From positions 372,001-436,000 of the forward strand of contig NZ_FXAT01000001.1 in the NCBI RefSeq assembly GCF_900177725.1: 64,000 bases of DNA, written 5' to 3'. The notes under the pieces are model-generated. The model saw only the letters and a program-made list of their open reading frames with translations, was not told the origin of the DNA and made no database searches. Made by a program: the position numbers and the translations under genes. Shown piece after piece: positions 34,612 through 47,340 of the stretch (the first letter of the stretch is position 1; each line of letters starts with the position of its first letter). This stretch comes from Paraburkholderia susongensis. Its GTDB lineage: Bacteria; Pseudomonadota; Gammaproteobacteria; Burkholderiales; Burkholderiaceae.

Positions 34612-34745
34612 TTCCGCCCAAGCCGTAGGGAAGATTCCAGCTCACAGAAAGAGCATCTCCACCAGCGGCCCAGGTCGGTGTTGGAGCACATTACCGGTTT
34701 TATTTTGCGCTGTTGCTTACCTTTAAACCATAAAAGGACGTGATC

Positions 34746-35012
34746 ATGAAGAAATCCCTCCTCGTAGCATCCCTGTTGGCAGCTGTCGCACTGGCTGCAT
34801 GCAACAAGAGCAACGATCAGGCCGCTGCACCGGCTAGCGACGCAGCTGCTGCTTCGGCACCGGCTGCTGCTGCGAGCGACGCTGCTTCGGCACCGGCTGC
34901 TGCTGCGAGCGACGCTGCTGCTGCCGCTTCGGACGCTGGCGCTGCTGCTTCGGACGCAGCTGCTGCTCCGGCTTCGGACGCTGCAGCTCCGGCTTCGGGC
35001 GCAAGCCAGTAA
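34746..35012 (+). CDS. Small Ala/Ser-rich lipoprotein
   Basis: An 88-residue protein starting at 34746 with AAGGA upstream. Signal peptide with lipobox LAAC (Cys19); the mature part is almost entirely Ala, Ser, Asp and Pro in repeats such as ASDAAAAASDA. It would be an outer-membrane-anchored, disordered lipoprotein; small proteins of this kind are abundant in Burkholderia but functionally undefined. A strong terminator follows. Confidence 0.85.
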   Translation: MKKSLLVASLLAAVALAACNKSNDQAAAPASDAAAASAPAAAASDAASAPAAAASDAAAAASDAGAAASDAAAAPASDAAAPASGASQ

Positions 35013-35084
35013 GCTGTCGCGTAGGGTTCGCCTCTGGGCGAAAACTGCATCGGGAAATCGTCACGGTTTCCCGGGCAGTCAGGC

Positions 35085-35116
35085 AAAACGCCACGGGTTC
35101 ATCTCCGTGGCGTTTT
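35085..35116 (+). terminator. Intrinsic terminator of lipoprotein gene
   Basis: AAAACGCCACGG, 8-base loop, CCGTGGCGTTTT, followed by GTTTT; 12-bp stem, 72 bp after the stop. Confidence 0.9.
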
Positions 35117-35200
35117 GTTTTATGAGCTGCCGTTTGGTCTTGTTTTTCTGGCTTGCCTTTTCCGGCTATGCCATTTTGAAAACATTCGAAAGCATTTGAA

Positions 35201-35230
35201 AAAAACGCCGCTTTTTAAAGCGGCGTTTTT
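35201..35230 (-). terminator. Intrinsic terminator of DinG/YoaA-type helicase gene
   Basis: 14-bp arms AAAAACGCCGCTTT and AAAGCGGCGTTTTT separated by TT, T-tracts on both strands, 22 bp after the helicase stop. Usable in both directions. Confidence 0.85.
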
Positions 35231-35251
35231 ATGCGGGATGGGCACTGTCGG

Positions 35252-37525
35252 CTATCGAGCCTGCGCCGCACTCTCTTCAAAGAACTCCCGGACCACGTCG
35301 ATCTCGCGAGTGCGCTTGAACGGCGGCAGACTTTGCCAGATGCGGCGCCCATACGGTTTGTCGACGAGCCGCGTATCGCAGATCATCAGCACGCCGCGAT
35401 CGGTCTCCGCGCGAATCAGCCGGCCTGCGCCCTGCTTGAGCGTGATGACGGCCTGCGGTAACTGATGAACCGCGAACGGGCTCAAGCCCTTCTTCGTGAG
35501 CGCATCGAGCCGCGCGGACAGCACCGGGTCGTCGGGCGGCGCAAACGGCAGTTTGTCGATCACGACGAGCGACAGCGCATCGCCGCGCACGTCCACGCCC
35601 TCCCAGAAACTCTGACTGCCGACCAGAATCGCGTTGCCGTACGCACGGAAGCGATCGAGCAATTCGGTGCGGCTCGCGTCACCCTGCACGAGCAGCGGAT
35701 AGTCCCAGCCACGCGCCTCGATCGCATCGCGCAACTTCGCGGAGATGCGGTCCACCGCGCGCAGCGTCGTGCACAGCATGAAGACGCCGCCGCCCGATGC
35801 TTCGATCGCGGGCAACGCGGCATCGAACACCGCGTCGGTGAACATCGGCGAGGACGGCTGCGGCAGATTGCGCGGCACATACAGCAGCCCTTGCGACGGA
35901 TAGTCGAACGGGCTCGGCAATGTCATCGAACGTTTCGAGTTCAGGCCCATTTGCGCCGCGTAGTGCGTGAAGTCGCCGCGCACCGACAAGGTAGCCGACG
36001 TGAAGATCCACGCGCGCGGCACGCCGGCGCGCTGCTTCGCGAAAATCGGCGCGACCGAGAGTGGCGTTTCGTGCAATTGCACCGTGTGCGAGAACACCTC
36101 GATCCAGCGCACCTTTTCGTTCGGATCAGCGCGCTCCGCGTTGGCGTCGCCGGCAGCGCCTTCGCGTGGCGCGGCCGCGTCGCGCTCGGCGCTCGTGGGC
36201 GGCCTCGTCCAGCCGCTCAGCACGTCCTGCAACTCGCGCGCCCGGCGCAAGCATGCGCCAAGCGACTCCGCGCGCTCGGCCTGTGCCGCCAGCGCGGCGG
36301 CAAGCGCATCGAGCTCGGTTTCGAGCGCCTCGAGCGCCGGAAACAGCGGATGATCGTCGGGCAACTGGCCGATCGACAGACGCACCGAGTCTTCCTTGAA
36401 CGCGAGCCGCACATCGCGCGCCGCACGCTCGAGCGTGGCGCCGAGCTTGAACCAGTCGAGCGCATCGCGCGCATGGCCGAGACCTTCCGCGACCGAATCG
36501 CGCGCGAGTTCGAGAAACTGCGCGGTGGACAACGTCTCGCCGAAAAACAGCGTCGCGGTTTCGGGCAACTGATGCGCTTCGTCGAAGATGACCGTATTGG
36601 CGGTTGGCAGCAGCTCGGCCATGCCGGTATCGCGCAACATGATGTCGGCGAAAAAGAGATGGTGGTTGACCACCACGATGTCGGCCTGCTGCGCTTCGCG
36701 GCGTGCCTGCATCACGAAGCAGTCCTTGTAATGCGGACACTCCTGGCCGAGACAGTTATCGCGCGTCGACGTGACCATCGACCACACCGCCGCCGTTTCC
36801 GGCACGCTCGCGAGTTCGGCTTTGTCGCCGGTACGCGTGATCTTCGCGAAGCGCACGATGTCCTGCAGATACGAGGTTTCCTGGCGCGACGGCAAACGGC
36901 CGTTGTCCGCGGTGCGTTGCAGATAGTAGTGGCACAGATAGTTCGCGCGCCCCTTGAGCATCGCGACCGAGACCGGCACCGCGAGCGCGTCGCGCACGGT
37001 CGGAATGTCGCGCTGGAAGAGCTGGTCCTGCAGATGCTTCGTGCCGGTGGAGACGATCACCTTGCCGCCCCACAGCATCGCCGGCACGAGGTACGCATAG
37101 GTCTTGCCGGTGCCCGTACCCGCTTCGACGATCAGTGTGTTCTCGCCGCTCTCGAGGCCGCCTGCTTCGGCGCTGCCGCTGGCGTCAGGGGCTGCGTCAC
37201 GGGTTGCATCGGCGCCTGACTGCAGTCGCCGCGCCGGACGCTTGTGCGCCTCGAACATCGCGGGCTCGGGCATCGCACGGCCCGAGGCTTCCATGGCGGT
37301 GGCGACGGCACGCGCCATCTCGATCTGCGCCGCGCGCGGCCGGTAGCCGTCGATCTGGCGCGCGAGCAGGCCGTTGTCGGCGAAGATATCGTCGAGTTCC
37401 GCGGCACGGCGCTGGCCCAGCGTCACGCCCGGCACGGGCGTGACCGTGCCAGGCGCCGGCGTGCCCGTGGTGGATGCAGCGTCGCCCGGCGCGGTCCGGG
37501 ATGAAGTTTCATGCGGTGAATTCAA
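35252..37525 (-). CDS. DinG/YoaA-type ATP-dependent DNA helicase
   Basis: A superfamily 2, XPD-like helicase of up to 757 residues. Walker A EAGTGTGKT, FDEAH box in NTVIFDEAHQ, and four Cys of an iron-sulfur cluster between them (NYLCHYY, DNCLGQEC, HYKDCFVM). C-terminal motifs read LVGSQSFWEGVDV and QGAGRLIR. Family enzymes unwind R-loops and forked DNA; YoaA acts with the clamp-loader chi subunit. The first 45 residues before GVTLGQRRAAELDDIFADNG are disordered and the TTG at 37525 is not certain; a GTG at that point is an alternative. Confidence 0.92.
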   Translation of the reverse strand: MNSPHETSSRTAPGDAASTTGTPAPGTVTPVPGVTLGQRRAAELDDIFADNGLLARQIDGYRPRAAQIEMARAVATAMEASGRAMPEPAMFEAHKRPARRLQSGADATRDAAPDASGSAEAGGLESGENTLIVEAGTGTGKTYAYLVPAMLWGGKVIVSTGTKHLQDQLFQRDIPTVRDALAVPVSVAMLKGRANYLCHYYLQRTADNGRLPSRQETSYLQDIVRFAKITRTGDKAELASVPETAAVWSMVTSTRDNCLGQECPHYKDCFVMQARREAQQADIVVVNHHLFFADIMLRDTGMAELLPTANTVIFDEAHQLPETATLFFGETLSTAQFLELARDSVAEGLGHARDALDWFKLGATLERAARDVRLAFKEDSVRLSIGQLPDDHPLFPALEALETELDALAAALAAQAERAESLGACLRRARELQDVLSGWTRPPTSAERDAAAPREGAAGDANAERADPNEKVRWIEVFSHTVQLHETPLSVAPIFAKQRAGVPRAWIFTSATLSVRGDFTHYAAQMGLNSKRSMTLPSPFDYPSQGLLYVPRNLPQPSSPMFTDAVFDAALPAIEASGGGVFMLCTTLRAVDRISAKLRDAIEARGWDYPLLVQGDASRTELLDRFRAYGNAILVGSQSFWEGVDVRGDALSLVVIDKLPFAPPDDPVLSARLDALTKKGLSPFAVHQLPQAVITLKQGAGRLIRAETDRGVLMICDTRLVDKPYGRRIWQSLPPFKRTREIDVVREFFEESAAQAR

Positions 37526-37589
37526 GGCAAGCGTTTCCTGCGAAGTCCGGCTCGCGCGTTGCGCGCCCGGCGCCTGCCAGGCCGCGAAC

Positions 37590-37808
37590 TCAGGCGCGCA
37601 CGTCCGGTTCGAGCTGCAATTGCAGCAAGATGATGGTGTCCTTGACTTTGAGTTTGCGCTTTTTCAGACGCTGCAACTCAAGGTCGTCGGTGCCGGGCTC
37701 ATCCGACATCCGGTCGATCAACCGGTTGAGCCCACTGTGTTCCGATTCCAGCTGCAGAATGCGGTCGCGAAGTGTGTTCCCGTCGATGACGTGATGACGA
37801 TCGCGCAT
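37590..37808 (-). CDS. YdcH/DUF465 family small helical protein
   Basis: A 72-residue helical hairpin protein ([20 protein letters not shown], then [20 protein letters not shown]) of the DUF465/YdcH type. Start at 37808 with GAGG five bases upstream. No function is known. It lies between the helicase and the coiled-coil protein on the same strand. Confidence 0.75.
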   Translation of the reverse strand: MRDRHHVIDGNTLRDRILQLESEHSGLNRLIDRMSDEPGTDDLELQRLKKRKLKVKDTIILLQLQLEPDVRA

Positions 37809-37936
37809 GCTCGCCTCCTCTCGTCCATGGCACGCGCTGCGCCCGCAGCCCGATGCCTGAGATTGCTGTCCGGCTCAAAACGCGTTACGGCGGCTACGGC
37901 GGCCCTGACCACAACCGCCGCAAGCTGCCCAGCACA

Positions 37937-38947
37937 CTACTGTTGCTGCTGTTGCTGCTGCTGTTTTTGCTGCTCTTCGAGTTGCTGCTGCTTCAACTGA
38001 TCCTGACGTTTCTGCTCGGCCTTCTCGGCGGCCTGCTGCTGACGCGCTTCGACGTCGAGCTTGTGCTGTGCCGCGTCGGCCTGCTTTTTCTCGAAATTCT
38101 GCTGCTTCTGCTCGCGTTCCTCGGCTTTTTGCGCGCCCTGCTGACGCGCCTCTTCGAGCTTGCGCTGGAAGTCGCTCTGCTTCTGATCGTAAGCCTGCTG
38201 GTTGGCCGTCGCTTGCGCCGGCGTGACGCCGCGCTGCGCCTGGTCGAGCGCGTGCTGACGCCGCTTGTCCTCGTAGGCCTGGGCGTTGGCTGCGCGCTGC
38301 GGCGCCTCGGCGTTGCGCTGCGCCTGATCGAGCGCATTCTGGCGCTGCTTTTCCTGATACGCCTGCTCGTTGCGCGCGTCTTCGGCGGCGCGCTGCGGCG
38401 CTTCCGCCTCGGCGCGCGCGCGCCGCAACGCCGTGCGTTCGTCGCGCTCGCGAGCGCGTTGCGCGCGCTGCTCGGCGTCGAGCGCGAGCTGTTCCTTGCG
38501 GATTTGCGCCTGCACCGTACGCATCGAATCGCGCGCCCGGTTCAGGCAGTGATTGACGAAAAACCGGCTGTAGCAATTGTGCTGCGCGACCGCGTATTGG
38601 TAGTTGTTGTCGTCGCTGCGCTGGTCGAGCACCTGTTGCCGCTCCTCGAACGATTTGTCGAGCGCGGCCGCGTCGCTCGCGCCCTGCGCGCTATCGGCGT
38701 TTGCCGCGTCGGCCGCCTGAGCTGCTGCCGGCGTTGTCGCCGATGGCGCGGCCGCCGAGTTCGAGGCCGCAAGCGGCGCCATATTTTGCCCGCTTCCCGC
38801 TGGTTGCGTCACAGTCTGCGCGCTTACTGCCCCGGGTACGGCCAGCGCCGCGGCGATCACACACGAAGCGCCCGCCGCGGCCAACCTGCGCGGCACGGAG
38901 AAATCCGACACAAGCCTTGTCCCAAGCCCAAACCTCGCGCCGGACAT
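37937..38947 (-). CDS. Exported coiled-coil protein with Gln-rich end
   Basis: Up to 336 residues from ATG 38947 (the frame opens further to a TTG at 39088). A signal region ([20 protein letters not shown] to SAQ) is followed by about 60 low-complexity residues, then [19 protein letters not shown], two Cys that could form a disulfide, and a long charged helix (residues about 170-330) ending in a run of eight Gln. The Cys motif with following helix resembles periplasmic proteins of Burkholderia of unknown role; no family is certain. Confidence 0.75.
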   Translation of the reverse strand: MSGARFGLGTRLVSDFSVPRRLAAAGASCVIAAALAVPGAVSAQTVTQPAGSGQNMAPLAASNSAAAPSATTPAAAQAADAANADSAQGASDAAALDKSFEERQQVLDQRSDDNNYQYAVAQHNCYSRFFVNHCLNRARDSMRTVQAQIRKEQLALDAEQRAQRARERDERTALRRARAEAEAPQRAAEDARNEQAYQEKQRQNALDQAQRNAEAPQRAANAQAYEDKRRQHALDQAQRGVTPAQATANQQAYDQKQSDFQRKLEEARQQGAQKAEEREQKQQNFEKKQADAAQHKLDVEARQQQAAEKAEQKRQDQLKQQQLEEQQKQQQQQQQQ

Positions 38948-39262
38948 GGCGCGCGCTACCGGCGCGGGCGAGTTGACCGGCAAACGCGACGAAGAGAGCG
39001 GCGGTTGAGATGTACCCGGAGACGAACCCGGCATCGAACCCAGCGACAGAAAAGAGGCCAGGCGGTTGAGGGACAAGGAGATTGGCAACGTCGTAGAGGG
39101 TCAACGGAACATGCCCGAAATTCTAACACCGCGCGGTTGAGCCCCTTGGCATTTATGGCAAAATGCCCCGCTCTAGTAACCTGGTCGCGGCGCACGCCCG
39201 GCCTGTCCGACCTGCCGCCCGCGCGCGGCCCCTCACTGAGTCCGCAGGAACACCAAGACCTT

Positions 39263-41620
39263 ATGACGGAAACCGTAGCACTCAAGATCGTCCAGCGCAT
39301 TGCAACCGAACTGTCCGTCCAGCCGCGCCAGGTCGCGGCCGCAGTGGAACTTCTCGACGAAGGCGCGACCGTTCCGTTCATCGCTCGTTACCGCAAGGAA
39401 GTGACCGATAATCTCGACGACACGCAATTGCGCAATCTCGAGGAACGCCTGCTGTATCTGCGCGAGCTGGAAGACCGGCGCGCGGCGATCATCGCGAGCA
39501 TCGACGAACAGGGCAAGCTCACCGACGAGCTGCGCGGCGCGATCGAAGGCGCCGACAGCAAACAGGTGCTCGAAGACCTCTATCTGCCGTACAAGCCGAA
39601 GCGCCGCACGCGTGCGCAGATCGCGCGCGAAGCCGGTCTGCAACCGCTCGCCGACGCGCTGCTCGGCAATCCGCTGCTCGATCCGCAGACAGAAGCCGCT
39701 GCCTACGTGGACGCGGAGAAAGGCGTCGCCGACGTGAAGGCCGCGCTCGACGGCGCGCGCGACATTCTCTCCGAGCAATTCGGAGAGACGGCCGAGCTGC
39801 TCGGCAAGTTGCGCGACTACCTGTACAACCAGGGCGTGGTGTCGTCGAAAGTGGTGGAAGGCAAGGAAACCGCCGAGGAAGAAAAATTCCGCGACTACTA
39901 CGACTACGCCGAAACGATCCGCACGGTACCGTCGCATCGCGCGCTCGCGCTGTTCCGCGGCCGCAATGCGGGCGTGCTGATGGTCAAGCTGGGCCTGGGC
40001 GAAGAACTCGACGCGCAGGTGCCGCATCCGGGCGAAGCGCTGATCGCGCGGCATTTCGGCATCGCGAATCAGAGCCGCCCGGCCGACAAGTGGCTCTCCG
40101 ACGTGTGCCGCTGGTGCTGGCGCGTGAAAGTGCAGCCGCACCTCGAGAACGAGCTGCTGACCCATTTGCGCGACGAAGCCGAGCACGAAGCCATTCGCGT
40201 GTTCGCGCGCAATCTGAAGGACCTGCTGCTCGCGGCGCCCGCCGGCCCGAAGGCCGTGATCGGCCTCGATCCGGGGCTGCGCACGGGCGTCAAGGTGGCG
40301 GTGGTCGACCGTACCGGCAAGGTGCTCGCAACCGACACGATCTACCCGCACGAGCCGCGCCGCGACTGGGACGGCTCGCTCGCGAAGCTCGCGCGAATCG
40401 CCGGAGAGACGCAGGCCGAACTGATCAGCATCGGCAACGGCACCGCGTCGCGTGAGACGGACAAGCTCGCGAGCGAGCTGATCGCGCGTCATCCGGAGCT
40501 GAAGCTGCAGAAGATCGTCGTGTCCGAAGCGGGCGCGTCGGTGTACTCGGCGTCCGAACTCGCGGCCAAGGAATTCCCCGGCATGGACGTGTCGCTGCGC
40601 GGCGCGGTGTCGATCGCGCGACGTCTGCAGGATCCGCTTGCGGAGCTCGTGAAGATCGAGCCGAAGGCGATCGGCGTCGGCCAGTATCAGCACGACGTGA
40701 ATCAGCGCGAACTGGCCCGCTCGCTCGACGCGGTCGTCGAGGATTGCGTGAACGCGGTCGGCGTCGACGCGAACACCGCGTCGGTCGCGCTGCTTGCGCG
40801 CGTGTCGGGGCTCAACGCAACGCTCGCGCGCAACATCGTCGACTATCGCGATGCGAACGGTCCGTTCCCGTCGCGCGAGCATCTGCGCAAGGTGCCGCGT
40901 CTCGGCGACAAGACGTTCGAGCAGGCGGCCGGCTTCCTGCGCATCAACAACGGCGAAAATCCGCTCGACCGTTCGTCGGTGCACCCGGAAGCGTATCCGG
41001 TCGTCGAGCGGATCCTCGCGAAGATCAGCAAGCAGGCCGGTGAAGTGCTTGGCAATCGCGACGCGCTGCGCGGACTGTCGCCCACCGAATTCGTCGACGA
41101 ACGTTTCGGTCTGCCGACCGTGCGCGACATTCTGCTCGAACTCGAAAAGCCGGGCCGCGATCCGCGCCCCGAGTTCAAGACCGCGACGTTCCGCGAAGGC
41201 GTCGAGAAGGTCAGCGACCTGATCCCGGGCATGGTGCTCGAAGGTGTCGTGACGAACGTCGCGGCGTTCGGCGCGTTCATCGACGTCGGTGTGCATCAGG
41301 ACGGCCTCGTGCATGTATCGGCCATGTCGACGAAATTCGTCAAGGACCCGCACGAAGTCGTGAAGGCGGGTCAGATCGTCAAGGTCAAGGTGCTCGAAGT
41401 CGACGTGAAGCGCCAGCGTATTGCGCTGACGATGCGCCTCGACGACGAACCCGGCGCGGCGGCCACGCGCAGCGGTGGTGGCGGTGCGCAGCAGGATCGC
41501 GGCGGCTCGGGCGGCAACTTCAACCGTGGCGGTGCGGGACGCGGCGCGCCGCAGCGCTCGCGTGATGCCGAGCCGGCGGGCGCAATGGCGGCGGCTTTTG
41601 CGAAACTCAAGCAGAAGTAA
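39263..41620 (+). CDS. tex: Transcription accessory protein Tex
   Basis: A 785-residue Tex homologue. Tex-N domain (residues 1-200, [19 protein letters not shown]), YqgF/RNase H-like core with [14 protein letters not shown], helix-hairpin-helix segments ([14 protein letters not shown]), then an S1 RNA-binding domain ([20 protein letters not shown]). The tail is RGG-rich. Tex binds RNA polymerase and RNA and can affect transcript termination and stress tolerance. Start taken at 39263, although the frame is open much further upstream because that DNA is antisense to the coiled-coil gene. Confidence 0.95.
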   Translation: MTETVALKIVQRIATELSVQPRQVAAAVELLDEGATVPFIARYRKEVTDNLDDTQLRNLEERLLYLRELEDRRAAIIASIDEQGKLTDELRGAIEGADSKQVLEDLYLPYKPKRRTRAQIAREAGLQPLADALLGNPLLDPQTEAAAYVDAEKGVADVKAALDGARDILSEQFGETAELLGKLRDYLYNQGVVSSKVVEGKETAEEEKFRDYYDYAETIRTVPSHRALALFRGRNAGVLMVKLGLGEELDAQVPHPGEALIARHFGIANQSRPADKWLSDVCRWCWRVKVQPHLENELLTHLRDEAEHEAIRVFARNLKDLLLAAPAGPKAVIGLDPGLRTGVKVAVVDRTGKVLATDTIYPHEPRRDWDGSLAKLARIAGETQAELISIGNGTASRETDKLASELIARHPELKLQKIVVSEAGASVYSASELAAKEFPGMDVSLRGAVSIARRLQDPLAELVKIEPKAIGVGQYQHDVNQRELARSLDAVVEDCVNAVGVDANTASVALLARVSGLNATLARNIVDYRDANGPFPSREHLRKVPRLGDKTFEQAAGFLRINNGENPLDRSSVHPEAYPVVERILAKISKQAGEVLGNRDALRGLSPTEFVDERFGLPTVRDILLELEKPGRDPRPEFKTATFREGVEKVSDLIPGMVLEGVVTNVAAFGAFIDVGVHQDGLVHVSAMSTKFVKDPHEVVKAGQIVKVKVLEVDVKRQRIALTMRLDDEPGAAATRSGGGGAQQDRGGSGGNFNRGGAGRGAPQRSRDAEPAGAMAAAFAKLKQK

Positions 41621-41723
41621 GCGCGGAATGAGCGTGACGTAAGCGCATCGGATCGATGCGCTTCTTCATACGCGTGCTGGTCCTCGCATGGCAAGCGTCG
41701 AGCAACTCGATGCTCACGCGCAG

Positions 41724-41761
41724 AAACAGAAAGCCCACGCATTGGCGTGGGCTTTCTGTTT
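41724..41761. terminator. Bidirectional terminator between tex and kup
   Basis: Perfect 17-bp stem (41724-41740 and 41745-41761) with ATTG loop; GCCCACGC core flanked by AAACAGAAA and its complement. Serves both convergent genes. Confidence 0.9.
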
Positions 41762-41810
41762 GCGCTCCCGTATGCGACGTGCGGGAGCAGCCAGCGGAAC
41801 ACGGCGATCG

Positions 41811-43697
41811 TCAGATCTCGATCTTCGTCCCCAACTCCACGACACGGTTGGCCGGAATGCTGAAGAAGTCCGTCGGCTTCGCGGCGTTCTGGTGCATCCA
41901 TGCGAACACGCGCTCGCGCCACACCGACATGCCCGGCAATTGCGTCGGCACCACCGTTTCGCGCGCGAGGAAGAACGACGTGTCCATCAGCTCGAACGTC
42001 ATGTCGTGCGTGCGGCCGACGTCGAGCAGCACCGCCTTCACATCAGGCGTTTCGTTGAACCCATAGGCCGCCTTCACGAGCCACAGGCCGCCCTCCATAT
42101 CCTTGACCGTCACGCGCTCCGCGTCGTTCACGTACGGAATGTCGCGCGTGACGAAGGTCAGGAAGATCGTGCGCTCGTGCAGCACCTTGTTGTGCTTCAG
42201 GTTGTGCAGCAGGCTCACCGGCACCAGCGAATCGCTGCCGGTCAGATAGATCGCGGTGCCCGACACGCGATGCGGCGGATGCGCGAGCAGGCCCTGCAGG
42301 AACGGCATCAGCGGAATACCGTCGGCGGCCGTGCGCTCCTTGACGAGCATCCTGCCCTTGAACCATGTCATCAGCAGGAAGAACAGCAGCGCGCCGATAC
42401 CGAGCGGCAGCCAGCCGCCCTCTTCGACCTTCAGCAGGTTTGCGCCGAAGAAACCGAGATCGACCGTCATGAACACCGCGATGATGAGCCCGACGAGCAG
42501 CTTGTTCCAGTTCCACACGTTCACCATCACGACGCACGCGAGCACGGTCGTAATCACCATCGTGGCCGTCACGGCGATGCCGTACGCGGCGGCGAGATTG
42601 TCCGAGCTCTTGAACGCGATCACGATGCACAGAATGATGAAGAGCAGCATCCAGTTCACCACCGGCACATAGATCTGCCCGATCGCGAGGTCGGACGTAT
42701 GCAGGATCTTCATGCGCGGCACGTAGCCGAGCTGGATCGCCTGGCTCGTCAGCGAATACGCGCCCGAGATCACCGCTTGCGACGCGATCACCGTCGCCAC
42801 CGTCGACAGCACGACGAGCGGTAGCAGCGCCCAGTCCGGCGCGAGCAGGAAGAACGGATTTTCGATCGCCTTCGGGTCGTGCATCAGCAGCGCGCCCTGG
42901 CCGAAGTAGTTGAGCACGAGCGACGGCATCACGAGCATGTACCAGGCCATGCGGATCGGCTTCGCGCCGAAGTGGCCCATGTCGGCGTAGAGCGCTTCGG
43001 CGCCGGTCAGCACGAGCACGACCGAACCGAGCACCACGTAGGCCTGCAGCACGTGCGCGGCCATGAACGTGTACGCGTAATACGGATTCAGCGCACGGAT
43101 CACGTTCGGCGACTGGAGGATATGCCACAGGCCGAGTGCCGCGATCACGACGAACCACAGCGTCATGATCGGGCCGAACAGACGGCCGACCGTGGCTGTG
43201 CCGTGGCGCTGGATCCAGAACAGCGCAATCAGGATCACGATGGTGAGCGGCAGCACGAGATGCGACAGATGCGGCGCGGCGATCTCGAGACCTTCGACCG
43301 CCGAGATCACCGAGATAGCGGGCGTAATCACCGCGTCGCCATAAAACATGCAGGCGCCGAAGATGCCGAGCATCATCAGCAGGCCGGCCATTTTCGATTT
43401 CTGATCGAGCGAGCGCAGCGCCAGCGCCATCAACGCGAGCACGCCGCCCTCGCCGTTGTTGTCTGCACGCATCACGAACAGCACGTACTTGACGCCGACC
43501 ACGATCATGATCGCCCAGAACAGCAGCGAGATCACGCCGAGAATCGATTGATCGGTCAACGGAATGCCGTGCGACGGGCTGAAAGCCTCTTTGAGCGAAT
43601 ACAACGGGCTCGTGCCAATGTCGCCGAACACCACTCCGATCGCGGCAATCGCAAGGGAAGGCAGCGGCTGTTTGTGTGCGTGATTGTTATCTGTCAT
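41811..43697 (-). CDS. kup: Potassium transport system protein Kup
   Basis: A 628-residue KUP/HAK/KT-type K+:H+ symporter with 12 membrane segments (from [20 protein letters not shown] onward) and a C-terminal soluble half of about 170 residues ([28 protein letters not shown]). Length is that of E. coli Kup (622 residues). ATG 43697 matches the family start; 43811 would add unrelated sequence. Confidence 0.95.
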   Translation of the reverse strand: MTDNNHAHKQPLPSLAIAAIGVVFGDIGTSPLYSLKEAFSPSHGIPLTDQSILGVISLLFWAIMIVVGVKYVLFVMRADNNGEGGVLALMALALRSLDQKSKMAGLLMMLGIFGACMFYGDAVITPAISVISAVEGLEIAAPHLSHLVLPLTIVILIALFWIQRHGTATVGRLFGPIMTLWFVVIAALGLWHILQSPNVIRALNPYYAYTFMAAHVLQAYVVLGSVVLVLTGAEALYADMGHFGAKPIRMAWYMLVMPSLVLNYFGQGALLMHDPKAIENPFFLLAPDWALLPLVVLSTVATVIASQAVISGAYSLTSQAIQLGYVPRMKILHTSDLAIGQIYVPVVNWMLLFIILCIVIAFKSSDNLAAAYGIAVTATMVITTVLACVVMVNVWNWNKLLVGLIIAVFMTVDLGFFGANLLKVEEGGWLPLGIGALLFFLLMTWFKGRMLVKERTAADGIPLMPFLQGLLAHPPHRVSGTAIYLTGSDSLVPVSLLHNLKHNKVLHERTIFLTFVTRDIPYVNDAERVTVKDMEGGLWLVKAAYGFNETPDVKAVLLDVGRTHDMTFELMDTSFFLARETVVPTQLPGMSVWRERVFAWMHQNAAKPTDFFSIPANRVVELGTKIEI

Positions 43698-44021
43698 AGA
43701 CGCGAGAGGATCCGTTCCCGGGCGGAAAACGACCGTTATTCTAAACTGCCCACCCGGCACTGCCCGGCTTGTTGTGGATACGCGACGTGGATGGTCCGCG
43801 CAGTTTAGCACCGCGATATGGGCGCGTCTGCTGAGTTCGGTGCCGTATTGCCAGCGCCTCGCGCGTGTGTTGTGTGTGTGTTTTGTGACACATCAATGGG
43901 CTCTCGCGCCACGCCGTGCCCATAAAAAAACGGAGCCCGGCTGGGCTCCGTTTTGCGAACACTGCGATGACGACGGCGCGATACGGAAACGTAAAACACA
44001 TGTAAGGCGCCGGGGGCCGCA
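43698..44021. other. Region between kup and phosphoribosyltransferase gene
   Basis: 324 bp with a terminator but no supportable gene. The kup promoter must lie between about 43700 and 43900; no clear consensus is seen. Confidence 0.4.
43927..43954 (-). terminator. Terminator of the phosphoribosyltransferase gene
   Basis: 12-bp stem AAAACGGAGCCC/GGGCTCCGTTTT with GGCT loop and T-tracts on both strands, 67 bp after the stop. Confidence 0.85.
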
Positions 44022-44609
44022 TCACTCGCCCGAGGATTCCTGGGCTTGCGCAATGCCGCGCTTGATCCACGCGCCGAGGTTATGCGGACGCACCGTGTCC
44101 CATTCCTCGAACGGCTGATGAATCCACGGGTTGGTCGGCAGGTATTGCACGTGGTAGTCGGGCTTCACCTTCGAGCAGCCCTTGTACCACAGCACGGCCG
44201 AGCGCACCGCGGTGATGGCCGGATAGCGTTCCTTCAGATGCTGCTGCACGCGCGCGAGCGTGACGCCCGAATCGACGAGGTCGTCGACGAGCAGCACGTT
44301 GCCATGCAGCTCACCGCGCGTCATCGTGATGTACTGCGCGATGTCGAGTTCGCCCTGCTCCGTGCCGGCCGCCTCGCGATACGAACTCGTGGCGAGAATC
44401 GCCAGCGGCAGGTCGTAAATGCGCGAGAGCTGGTCGCCGACGCGCAGCCCGCCGCGCGCGAGACACAGAATCTTGTCGAATTTCCAGCCCGATTCGTGCA
44501 CGGCCAGCGCGAGCACCTCGATCAGCCGGTGATACTCGTCCCAGCCGACCCACAGGTTCTTCTCGTCATTACGAGGATCTTTCATCGCGATCATCGGTAC
44601 GCCCTGCAT
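44022..44609 (-). CDS. Purine phosphoribosyltransferase (Hpt/Gpt-like)
   Basis: A 195-residue type I phosphoribosyltransferase. The PRPP-binding signature is VLLVDDLVDSGVTL, preceded by the ILCLARGGLRVG loop. It would salvage a purine base to its nucleotide; hypoxanthine/guanine versus xanthine cannot be told from sequence. It starts 3 bp after the purA stop, so the two are cotranscribed: salvage and de novo AMP synthesis side by side. Confidence 0.88.
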   Translation of the reverse strand: MQGVPMIAMKDPRNDEKNLWVGWDEYHRLIEVLALAVHESGWKFDKILCLARGGLRVGDQLSRIYDLPLAILATSSYREAAGTEQGELDIAQYITMTRGELHGNVLLVDDLVDSGVTLARVQQHLKERYPAITAVRSAVLWYKGCSKVKPDYHVQYLPTNPWIHQPFEEWDTVRPHNLGAWIKRGIAQAQESSGE

Positions 44610-44612
44610 GAC

Positions 44613-45989
<1,377 letters not shown>

Positions 45990-46077
45990 TTACCTATGTT
46001 CGCGGAAGCTTCCGAATTTTTCCGTTTCCGCTCAACGGTATGCACGTTATGTTGAGGATAAGCGAAGAGCGCGCGGT

Positions 46078-47229
46078 TCAAGCGCGCGGTTCGACGATCC
46101 ATGCGCCGTTGCGCTCCACCAGCACGCGGTCGAACGCGAATTCATCGAGATCGTGCTTGTGGCCGGGCAGCGCCTGAATCACTACTTCGCCCGCGTCGCG
46201 CAACGCGGCGACCGCGACGCGCAGCGCTTCGTCGTGCCGCCACGGCGCGAGAATCGCGCTGCTGCGCGCTTCGATCGGCGAGATGCGCGCGACTTCGCGC
46301 AGATCGAGCGAGAAGCCGGTTGCCGCACGCGCGCGGCCATAAGCCTGGCCGACGTGGTCGTAACGGCCGCCGCGCGCGACCGCGTTGGGTACGCCGTCCA
46401 CGTAGGCCGAGAACATCACGCCGCTGTGGTACGCGTAGCCGCGCAGATCGGCGAGATCGATCATCACTTCGGCGCCGTCGACCTGGCTCGCGAGGAACGC
46501 GAGGTCGTCGAGCGCGCGGGCGATGGCCGGCGAGTTCGGCAGACGCGCGCGCGCCTCTTCGAGCACCGACGCGTCGCCGTACAGCGTGGGCAGCGAGCGC
46601 AGCGCGTCGCGAATCACCGGCGAGAGTTGCGCCGTCATCTCGACGAGACGCGGCACGTCCTTGCCCGCGAGCGCGTCGTAGAGCGCCTGGCCGAGTTGTT
46701 CCGCCGCCGGCTCTGCCTCGATCAGCGCGGCGAGCACGCCGGCATGGCACAGGTCGAGACGAACCTTGCCGAGACCAGCGAGACGCAGCGCGTCGAGCAT
46801 CAGCTGCTGGATTTCGAGGTCCGCTTCGAGGCCCGCGTGACCGTAGATTTCCGCGCCGATCTGGATCTGCTCGCGCGTCGCATGCAGGCCGCGCGGCCGC
46901 GTATGCGCAACATTGCCCGCATAGCACAGACGCGTGACGCCCTGGCGGTTCAGCAGATGCGCGTCGATACGCGCGACCTGCGGCGTGATGTCGGCGCGCA
47001 GGCCGAGCGTGCGGCCCGACAGTTGATCGACGAGCTTGAAGGTGCGCAGATTCAGATCGTGGCCGCCGCCCGTCAGCAGCGACTCGATGTATTCGAGCAG
47101 CGGCGGCATGACCATCTCGTAGCCGTACGAGCGGAAACGGTCCAGCAAATGGCGCCGCAATTCTTCGATCTTGCGGGCCTCCGACGGCAGCACGTCGGCA
47201 ATATTCTCGGGAAGCAACCAGGTCGACAT
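46078..47229 (-). CDS. hisZ: ATP phosphoribosyltransferase regulatory subunit HisZ
   Basis: A 383-residue HisS paralogue with the aminoacyl-tRNA synthetase-like core but no anticodon-binding domain, as in HisZ. It activates the short HisG and mediates histidine feedback. Motifs [37 protein letters not shown] and [11 protein letters not shown] are present. Start at 47229; the upstream 72 codons of the same frame are unrelated. Confidence 0.94.
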   Translation of the reverse strand: MSTWLLPENIADVLPSEARKIEELRRHLLDRFRSYGYEMVMPPLLEYIESLLTGGGHDLNLRTFKLVDQLSGRTLGLRADITPQVARIDAHLLNRQGVTRLCYAGNVAHTRPRGLHATREQIQIGAEIYGHAGLEADLEIQQLMLDALRLAGLGKVRLDLCHAGVLAALIEAEPAAEQLGQALYDALAGKDVPRLVEMTAQLSPVIRDALRSLPTLYGDASVLEEARARLPNSPAIARALDDLAFLASQVDGAEVMIDLADLRGYAYHSGVMFSAYVDGVPNAVARGGRYDHVGQAYGRARAATGFSLDLREVARISPIEARSSAILAPWRHDEALRVAVAALRDAGEVVIQALPGHKHDLDEFAFDRVLVERNGAWIVEPRA

Positions 47230-47340
47230 CGATACAGTCCTACGGCGTTGAACACGGCGTCTTGAAGCGCCGGTGAGTGAGTGTGAATGGCGTGCAGCGG
47301 CTTGATTCCGGCGGCTGGAGCAGATGCCCGGACGGCTCTC

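Noticed and set aside
37853..39262. Leu-rich plus-strand frame running into tex, resembling a membrane protein
   Set aside because: Antisense of the Gln-rich coiled-coil gene; poly-Gln codons read as poly-Leu on the other strand. Tex starts at 39263.
43775..43786. DnaA-box-like TGTGGATAC near the kup start
   Set aside because: A single 8-of-9 match, expected by chance; no partner site nearby.
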